DNA from: Mya arenaria
Taxonomy: Eukaryota; Mollusca; Bivalvia; Myida; Myidae
NCBI RefSeq assembly: GCF_026914265.1
Contig: NC_069135.1
Coordinates: 60,564,738-60,628,737 of the forward strand
Length of the DNA stretch: 64,000 bases
Reading direction: 5' to 3'
The notes under the pieces were generated by a model. It ran no database searches and was not told the origin of the DNA. It worked only from the letters and a program-made list of their open reading frames with translations. Both the position numbers and the translations under genes were made by a program. This document shows positions 57,330-64,000 of the stretch, piece by piece. Each line of letters opens with the position of its first letter. The stretch's first letter is position 1.

Positions 57330-57850
57330 GTTTGCACCATAACAAGTGATATTAGAGTTTATCGGGAATTGCAACGGCAAACAAATCCTTTCTTTGTTTG
57401 TCAAGAGCATTTGCAATTCAGCTGAAATCTAGAGGGTTTGGTAAAACACTCTGGATGTCTCCATTCATTTTCACCCTAAACACGACCTTTTTTGTGGCTA
57501 CAAACGAGGACTGAGACGCCAGTGTCCATACAAAGAACCCATGGATAATTCACCTTGTACGACACCACGAGCAACATAACATTACCATCACTTTTTATTT
57601 CTATATTTTAGTTTTTGCATACACATGATACTTGAACCAGTTGGATCTTGTGTTGATTAGAGTGGTTGAGTGCCAAACTGTTCCTCTTTTTTGTGTTTTA
57701 CTGACGTAAGCCGTCGGTGATCACTCTCATTTTCTTTCTGTCTTCATTAATGTCAGCAGTTAGCTTTAGATGCACACTGAACTTTATGGGTTTATTTTTA
57801 AAACACTTACGGTCTATATTCGATATATTTTGAAGGACCTAGTATAGATG
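57330..57850 (-). pseudogene. Decayed TRIM-like propeller relic
   Basis: Homology to the C-terminal propeller is visible on the minus strand around 57400-57500 (a GDIQSVLPNPLDF-like stretch) and 57600-57740, with many breaks. It ends near the CYAVEC region at about 57810. It is adjacent to a similar relic at 56110-56640, so this pair represents an old tandem duplication. Confidence 0.7.
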
Positions 57851-59404
57851 GAAGTCATTTTCAGTAAATAGTTTTCATATTTTCTAAAAACCAAACGCAT
57901 CTTGCTTACCCAAAGATATAAAAATTGTTTACTGCTGTGCAATGCCTTATTGCATGTATCACCTTTCAATGATAATGATTCCTATATAGGTCCACTTTTT
58001 ATCGTCATAATGAAGTCAGCTTTGGCGGTTATTTACTTTACATCTGATAAATCTGCTATATAATCAATTGTTTTAACACTTGACTTTTAATGAGGTTTCA
58101 ATATGGTTAATGTCGGGTTAAAAACGAATATCATAACACTCGTTATGACATTATATCCATAACGACATTTATTTGCACGAAATAAACCAATTTGTTTTAG
58201 TCCTTTTATCATCGTTCACCTAGACGCAGTAATCACAGTGGTAATTTTGACACGACTTTTGTCGCTTGTTGACACATTCTGACAGCCGGATGTGAAACTG
58301 ATTTTAAAGACTGCTTTCGGTTCTAGGATTGAATGTATAAAGATATAAAGATATAAGGCTTAAACTAAATACCAGTCTGTCATAGCTCTTCCTTATCCGT
58401 TTGCGTTGTCTGTAGAAAAACATACATACATTTACATCCGCACTCCCAGTCCCCACCAAACATTTTAAATCTAAAGTCAGCAGTAAATATTGTTATAAAA
58501 AGCCAATAAACGGTTTTCGTGCTGTCTTTTTCTGCATATGTATTTGCAGTGCGCTCGTTGTTGTAATTAGGAGATGATAAACCAGCCCAACGCACACACG
58601 GCGGTGACGCAGTGGTTTTGCCTTCGAGCACCTACCGGGTAATGGGAACAGCTACAATACTCGCTATTCTTGGTTATTCGTACATATAATGTCATTCGTT
58701 CACCGCTTACGATTATTGACATCATACTTTGTCATATGAATTCATATGTATTTTCTTTTTATTAAAAGTCGCAAAAACAATTCAGCCATTGAGGTGTAAG
58801 GCAACTTTTAATATACATGTACACTATTTCACCCAATACTTTTTTGGGCTAAATCCAACTTTTGTAAGTATGTGGTTTGCCAACTTGAAACATGAAGGCG
58901 GGGCTAAGCCGCATACCCATCTTTGAATTGTTAGTTACAGACAAACGGGGAAAAACATATAAAGACGATAATTAAACGCAGTATGATATAAAAGTCCCCA
59001 GGTAACACCTATGTTTCGTATCCTTGTAGGTTCTTGAGTGTTGTCCAGTGTGTTTGCATTTAACCTTTAAACGCTGTGGAAACTGTTTGCTTTGCATGTC
59101 AGAAGGGTGTGTATTCCGTAAAAAAACATTGAGATAAGTAAAACATTTCATATCGAAACAGCAAAAGGGGGTAAAGATACAAGTTTTCTGCCCTAATCTC
59201 GGCTGGTTGTATATTCTGCAGACTGCTTAAAGATCACCCTTGCAACAAGTGTTTTATTATCTCTGCCGTCTTCTTTTAACTAAATCAGAAATCATCAGTT
59301 ATGTGCAATACCCGAGTACAAGGTCAACGTACACAATTTCAAATGTTAATGAAATTTTGTCATTGTTTTCTCTATGATATCCAGGTTATTAATGTAATAT
59401 GCTG
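57851..59404. other. Relic upstream region and spacer
   Basis: 57855-58130 is collinear with 18590-18880 (TCATTTTCAGTAAATAG and ACTTTGGCGGTTATTTAC-like stretches). 58330-59250 shows nothing convincing. GGTGACGCAGTGGTTTTGCC at about 58605 resembles a tRNA A box but has no B box. 59260-59400 joins the TRIM 3' flank also seen at 18920-19075. Confidence 0.4.
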
Positions 59405-59625
59405 GTTAAAAGCTAGAGTGGTCAAGTGGTGTACCCGTGTCTAACCCAAGAGGTAGGTAGATCCCTACTAGGGTGAAAGTGGTCTAATGTGATGGGTGCC
59501 AGCCTCTCTTCCAAGTCATTGTCGGCTCGATCCTCACCAGGGTGAGAGTGGTCTGGTGGTATAGGTACCCAACTCTGACCAAAGAGGTAATGTGTGTTAC
59601 TAGGAGTACGTTCACATGGGCTTTC
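59405..59625 (+). repeat. Tandem tRNA-like units, cluster 2
   Basis: Three to four units homologous to 19076-19353. GAGTGGTCTGGTGGTATAGG carries an A-box-like motif, and GGCTCGATCCTCACCAG a B-box-like one. The last unit has lost its B box. The collinear position relative to the neighbouring TRIM gene shows the cluster was duplicated with the gene's 3' flank. Confidence 0.6.
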
Positions 59626-59961
59626 ACCAGACACCAGAACAGGCTTTTACTAAGACAATTGACTCGAACTAAATTCTATAGGCTACATGAAGGTCACGAT
59701 CGTCACAATGGAGCTAAAATAAAAAATAATAACTAACCATGAAATCGAAAAACAATAATCCTTCACCAATTTATTTAATATGGACAAAAGTCATATATCC
59801 AAACAAATTCCTAAGATATAATGTCAGGTTTACTTTATAAAGTGATATATTCTATAAATGTTATATTAATTGTAATTTACCATATAATTCTTCTATAGCG
59901 TTATTTGAAGTAATTTGAAAAATAACAAGTGCATGTACACTACTAACGTATATTTCAAAGT

Positions 59962-61572
59962 TTAGACTTGGAACACACGGAGTTCATTCGACTCTCCTCC
60001 GACATACAACCACTTTGTAGATTTATCAAGAGCAACTGCGTGAGGGATATAGCCTAGATATTGCGGTAAAACACTCTGTATATCTCCATTCCTCTTCACC
60101 CTATACACGTTATTGTTGTAGCGGTGATATCTACAAACGAGGATAGAACCATCATTGTCCATACATAGACCCTGAGGAGAATCTAGCTGGTCTGACCTCA
60201 CAAATAGCTTTACTTGGCCGTCACTTGTTATTTCTGTAATTGATGATTTCACGTTGCATGAAACATACATTGAGCCCGTTTCTGGATCTTGTGTTGACCA
60301 GCGTGGATTGGAAACAAACTGAGTTCCATTCTCTATTGTTTCCTCACATAAATCATTGCTGATTATTCTTACTAGTTTTCCATTTTCATCTACTTCTAGA
60401 GCTTTGGCAGGAGACGCACACAAAACGTTCAGGGTTTTGTTAAAACATTCTACGGCGTAACATTTTCCATCAACGTCTATCTCCTGGAACGTGGCGAGGT
60501 CTGTTGCGGGAGACACTAGGTGGAGTAATTTAGGTTGATCATTAAGTGTCACGTAAACTTCACCTTTCTCTGTAACTGACATTTGCCATGGCTGGTACTG
60601 CAATTTAACGTATGAAACAATGGTATTCGTATCAGAATTGAATATCTTCAGACTTGAATTGATGTAGTCTGTGACTAAGATAAGGTTTTCTTTTAACATT
60701 GCAATGTCTGCGATATAACATGTGTTTTCGTCACGTTCATGTTTGACATTAAAAGTCTTAACGAGAAAGGGTGCCTTGATTAAACGTGGCAGTGATGTGT
60801 TATCTTGTACAAAGCCATATCTGACAATACTGTCGTCTTTGCAAAGCTTTTTAACATTGTCTTCGATCGCATCTACTTCTCTTTTTGTCCCAAACACCAA
60901 GACGACGAGCTCCTTGTTCTGTTTGTTGTTTGTACATGTGTCTATATTATCAAACCATGCAGCCAGTTGGCGAAGAATGCATTCGTACGAAGCAATAATA
61001 GCCTTTAACTTCTCTATATCCGCCATCTTGATTTTGTCCACTTCAGATTTGAACGTTTCTATCGCGTTTTGATAATACACATCAACGTCTTCAAGCTTCC
61101 TATTGATATCGTTTATTTTCGCTGTGTATGTGGATTGTAAACTTTTAAGTTTCCCCACAGTTGTTTTAAAGTCTTTGCTATCCATTAACTCTTGAGAATA
61201 ATCATCGATGGACTTTACATCAGTGCATCTTCTATGCCCCAAAATTACACACTGGTCACAACATAATTGCTGGTGTGATTGACAGAAATATGTTATTTTC
61301 TTGTCAGTATGGAAATTACAATAGCTTTCAGTGCAATATTGGGCTTGTTTATTTGGCTTCGTTCCTGGTAGGCTTTCTCCTCTTTTAACATGGTGTGTTT
61401 TCGTCACACGTAGTATCCTGTGCGTATCCAAACATGACTGACACAGATATTCATCACACTCCATGCAAAAACCTTCAACAGTTCGTGTCCGTCCATCACT
61501 TAAGCATGGCTCACAATGTAATTCGCCACCAGTGCTTAACACACTATCATCTGAGCTACCCGCCGTCGCCAT
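59962..61572 (-). CDS. TRIM-like protein: two B-boxes, coiled coil, beta-propeller
   Basis: An intact single-exon frame of 536 residues from the family ATG at 61570-61572. B-box 1 reads CEPC...CMEC...CQSC...H and belongs to the DGRTRTVEGFC/RILRV class. B-box 2 reads CNFH...FCQSH...CCDQC...H. The coiled coil is about 120-260. The propeller (about 290-536) has LILVTDYINSSLKIFN and GLCMDNDGSILVC, ending GGESNELRVFQV. There is a small insertion RYHRYNNN near residue 485. From B-box 2 on it is closest to the gene at 19671-21269, and the 3' flanks are also collinear. Its B-box 1 class and 5' flank instead match the gene at 38646-40238. It is therefore probably a recombinant gene. Function as for the family: cytosolic, RING-less, ligand unknown. 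Confidence 0.92.
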   Translation of the reverse strand: MATAGSSDDSVLSTGGELHCEPCLSDGRTRTVEGFCMECDEYLCQSCLDTHRILRVTKTHHVKRGESLPGTKPNKQAQYCTESYCNFHTDKKITYFCQSHQQLCCDQCVILGHRRCTDVKSIDDYSQELMDSKDFKTTVGKLKSLQSTYTAKINDINRKLEDVDVYYQNAIETFKSEVDKIKMADIEKLKAIIASYECILRQLAAWFDNIDTCTNNKQNKELVVLVFGTKREVDAIEDNVKKLCKDDSIVRYGFVQDNTSLPRLIKAPFLVKTFNVKHERDENTCYIADIAMLKENLILVTDYINSSLKIFNSDTNTIVSYVKLQYQPWQMSVTEKGEVYVTLNDQPKLLHLVSPATDLATFQEIDVDGKCYAVECFNKTLNVLCASPAKALEVDENGKLVRIISNDLCEETIENGTQFVSNPRWSTQDPETGSMYVSCNVKSSITEITSDGQVKLFVRSDQLDSPQGLCMDNDGSILVCRYHRYNNNVYRVKRNGDIQSVLPQYLGYIPHAVALDKSTKWLYVGGESNELRVFQV

Positions 61573-61834
61573 GATCTTCATTCACAAAACCCTAAAATAT
61601 AACGATGGCCTGTTCCATCATGTAAACGTCATTTCCTCTCTTGCATTGCTATTCCTATTGTAGATTCCAATTATTATGAACAAGTCCTCTGTTGAATTCA
61701 TGAAATGCTTGTGTATTTAATTAAACATCTGCTTTTGTGAATTAATAATTAAATCAACTAATATTCCCGTATCAGGTTAAATCATCTATGTTGATAGATA
61801 TCCATAGAGAACACTATGTGCACATTCTGTTCGT

Positions 61835-62150
61835 ACCATGAATCATTTTCAGAAAATGGGTTTTATATTTTTAAAACCTCATATCGAGCTTATTCAGAGA
61901 TATATTTTACTTCCTTGTTGTGTCCCATTGCCAATGAACACGCAAACAGCAGCCACAGGCGTTTACATAACAAAGCCAGAGTATATACTTAACCATACAA
62001 CAAAAACAATTGAAGGGGCTCATATAAAAGTGTTTACACTATTTCCGCCGCGATACATGAGTAAATATCGTCGGCAATTTACTTTGCATGTAATGAAACT
62101 CACGCATAATCAAGGTTATTTTATTTTAGACCAATGTTTCTAGTTTATTC
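61835..62150 (-). promoter_or_regulatory. Conserved upstream module of TRIM gene
   Basis: CATTTTCAGAAAATGG (about 61843), AACCTCATATCGAGCTTAT (about 61875), TTTTACTTCCTTG (about 61905), GGCGTTTACATAACAAAG (about 61957) and ATTTCCGCCGCG (about 62040). It is nearly collinear with 40560-40870. Confidence 0.45.
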
Positions 62151-63109
62151 GGAACCAAGCATAGAAAATCATATGCTCTGACCTAGGATTTCAAACACAA
62201 AGGTACGTGTATAGTTATATATTTCGCTCGAGTCTGATATAATATATTTTAACGCATTTTCTGAAAATCATCGTTCGTGACACGGTGTACATTGTGCAGG
62301 ATTAGCTTTACGTAAATAAATATAGCTGATAAAAGTTAAACATTGATAAAAGCATACAGGCCTGGTAATAAGATACGCTTAACTTGAAAAATGATTAAGA
62401 TAACTTCCGCTATTTAGATAGATCGTACAAAGGTCGAGTGACCCAGATAGAAGACCATAAATCAATACCGAATGTGAACTACAAATGATTGCATGTTTCG
62501 TAGTAATGTTAGATGATGGAAACTTCTTGAATTAATGCAAAGTGAAAATACTCTTCCTTTCGGGTTCATACTATAATGCCTAACCATATTGTGATCAATA
62601 GTATCGTCTTAATAAACAAATCTGCAGTTATTTGAGTAAAATAAACCTACTGTAAAAGCGGTGAGTTATTAAATAATAATTTTCACATTAGTTCTTCTAT
62701 TCTTGAAAACTTGTCACTGCTCCCCGCTAACTGAAATGCTTCCTAGCATTTCCGTAAACGCTCCAAAACGATGGTCCATCACCACGATCGAACTGGACCA
62801 CGAAAACGACCCGATATGGAGTTAGCGATATCCTTTGGCCAAATGATCCAATCATTGTCTTACATACAAATCCAACATTTCCGTTTGCAAATGGTTAATG
62901 TCCAAACAAATAATAAAACATATATCTCAGTTTTAGCTCGATTGCTTAGTTTTGTGCGAATAGTTCAATGTATTTCTCCCATTACAAAAGTGTTAATTGC
63001 TCTCGACAAATGTTAAATTTAGATTTCACTGCATTTCCAGCAATAACATTATAATTATAGCAAACTTTTTAATGGGCATCACATTGTAATTACCTCCCTT
63101 GTTGAAGAC
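62151..63109. other. Spacer, nothing recognised
   Basis: AT-rich non-coding DNA. An 81-codon plus-strand frame at 62771-63016 shows no domain, signal or homologue in the window and is not called. Confidence 0.35.
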
Positions 63110-63345
63110 TGTCGTCTCTAGCATCATAGAAACCTTGTATTGTGGCAATATTTAGAATGCTTATTAATTATTTCTCGCTTCAAATGTCATCATAAAAATG
63201 TTTTTACGCACCTTTCAAGAAATAATGCTTCAGTCTCCTCAGAACTATTTAAAGACCGATTTGACTTTTAACATAATCTGAATCACTGCACGCATATCCA
63301 TGACAACCATGAATTATCACATATCCATACGCATTTATTGTCACT
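63110..63345. repeat. Dispersed repeat, copy of 4215-4470
   Basis: Shares ATTTCTCGCTT, AAGAAATAATGC.TC, CTCCTCAGAACT and GATTTGACTTTTAA in the same order as 4310-4430. Non-coding. Confidence 0.5.
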
Positions 63346-63432
63346 ACGCACAAAAGAGTTCCAGCGAAAAATACATTTTTACTTAATTTTGTTTAACTGA
63401 GGTGGGAGAAAAAGCATCTACCATAGCCGCTA

Positions 63433-63512
63433 GTGTAAGATAGGTTCATCGCGCAAAACCTCGTTTCCGCAAAACACCCTATGCTCGGGTCGGGATGAAC
63501 CTATATTACACT
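63433..63512. repeat. Inverted repeat, possible hairpin
   Basis: AGTGTAAGATAGGTTCATC pairs with GATGAACCTATATTACACT, with one or two mismatches over 18-19 bp, around a GC-richer loop of about 42 bp. It lies just left of a MITE-containing repeat. It could be a small element or its terminus. Confidence 0.6.
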
Positions 63513-63529
63513 CTGGGCCATGGAAAATA

Positions 63530-64000
63530 CTCCGTTTTGACATTTTTATTAGTTTTTTACTCAGAATTAGCTGATTTTCGTATCAACGACTTCAATTCAG
63601 TCATATAAGAAACTCACAATAGAACACATCTCAACTGTTTGGAAAACTGCCGAAAAACTCGTATTTCTTAAAGCGTTAGTAATGCTTTTAGCCATAAACA
63701 TAGCATTTTTGTGAACATAAATATGAACAACTGCAGATTGATCTTTTGTCATCAGTCTTGTATCAGTGGTTTTTAAACATTAACGCAAAATTTAACTCAT
63801 TCCAAGAAAATAAAAGTTGTTAAAACGGTCAATCTGTTAGAGTGCAGCTTTAATATCATCATAAGGTTAGAATCAGAATATGTACCATGTCGCTATGGCA
63901 ACAAAAAAGGTATAAAAAATCGACAATTCAATTTAACAGGAATGTATGTTATTATCCATATCAGTTATCCATATCACTCAGAACTTCATGTCTTTCTATT
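63530..64000. repeat. MITE and duplicated flank, copy of 12150-12560
   Basis: 63560-63855 matches 12165-12436, including the right TIR GGTCAATCTGTTAGAGTGCAG. Similarity continues beyond it (ATATCATCATAAGGTTAGAA, ATATCACTCAGAACTT) to the window end. The duplicated segment is therefore larger than the MITE. Confidence 0.65.

Noticed and set aside
58595-58640. tRNA-like A box
   Set aside because: One mismatch at a key position and no B box at the right distance.
62771-63016. 81-codon plus-strand frame
   Set aside because: No homologue, domain, or coding signature in AT-rich spacer.

Overview
The window is AT-rich, intron-poor animal nuclear DNA. There are no bacterial operons. It holds LINE and DNA-transposon remnants, MITEs, minisatellites and tRNA-like SINE arrays. 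The dominant content is a tandem family of single-exon genes for RING-less TRIM-like proteins (two B-boxes, coiled coil, C-terminal NHL/SMP-30-like beta-propeller). Families of this kind are strongly expanded in bivalve molluscs, so a bivalve or other lophotrochozoan is the best guess. The species cannot be read from the sequence.

Every TRIM-like copy lies on the minus strand, as expected of a head-to-tail tandem array. Four copies are intact (19671-21269, 38646-40238, 42758-44362, 59962-61572). One is open except for a single nonsense codon (8764-10368). About eight are fragments: 1874-2299, 15300-15960, 17940-18590, 34040-34740, 34745-36888 (split by a LINE), 46218-47074, 56110-56640 and 57330-57850. 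A 13-codon tail is left at 53039-53077. Two kinds of flank recur with the copies. One is an upstream module with a near-palindrome, an inverted CTCG/CGAG motif and an ACTTCCG box. The other is a downstream flank of about 700-900 bp that has repeatedly taken insertions.

Layout. 1-4900: MITE remnant, downstream flank, TRIM fragment, (TGAG)n, dispersed repeat. 4906-8447: 5'-truncated LINE and a hAT element with a perfect 8-bp target duplication. 8764-10368: interrupted TRIM gene. 10.4-19 kb: non-coding DNA, MITEs, TRIM fragments and an unrecognised GC-richer segment (16.9-17.6 kb). 19-24.8 kb: tRNA-like cluster, intact TRIM gene, 20-bp minisatellite, foldback-like repeat, pentanucleotide array. 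26.5-27.5 kb: MITE with an internally amplified 184-bp unit. 30.4-32.8 kb: decayed plus-strand pogo/Tigger-type transposase with introns and a PHD finger. 34-47 kb: core of the TRIM array. 47.7-48.3 kb: hairpin repeat. 49665-52702: Mutator-like non-autonomous element with TIRs of about 225 bp, a 9-bp target duplication and about fifteen 177-bp internal repeats. 53-59 kb: relics and minisatellites. 59.4-62.2 kb: last intact TRIM gene. 63-64 kb: dispersed repeats.

Two copies look mosaic. The promoter plus first B-box appears to be exchanged as a cassette against the second B-box, coiled coil and propeller, with breakpoints near the same HHVKR motif. This suggests repeated gene conversion or unequal crossing-over, as in other diversifying recognition families. 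An innate-immune role is inferred only from the family type.
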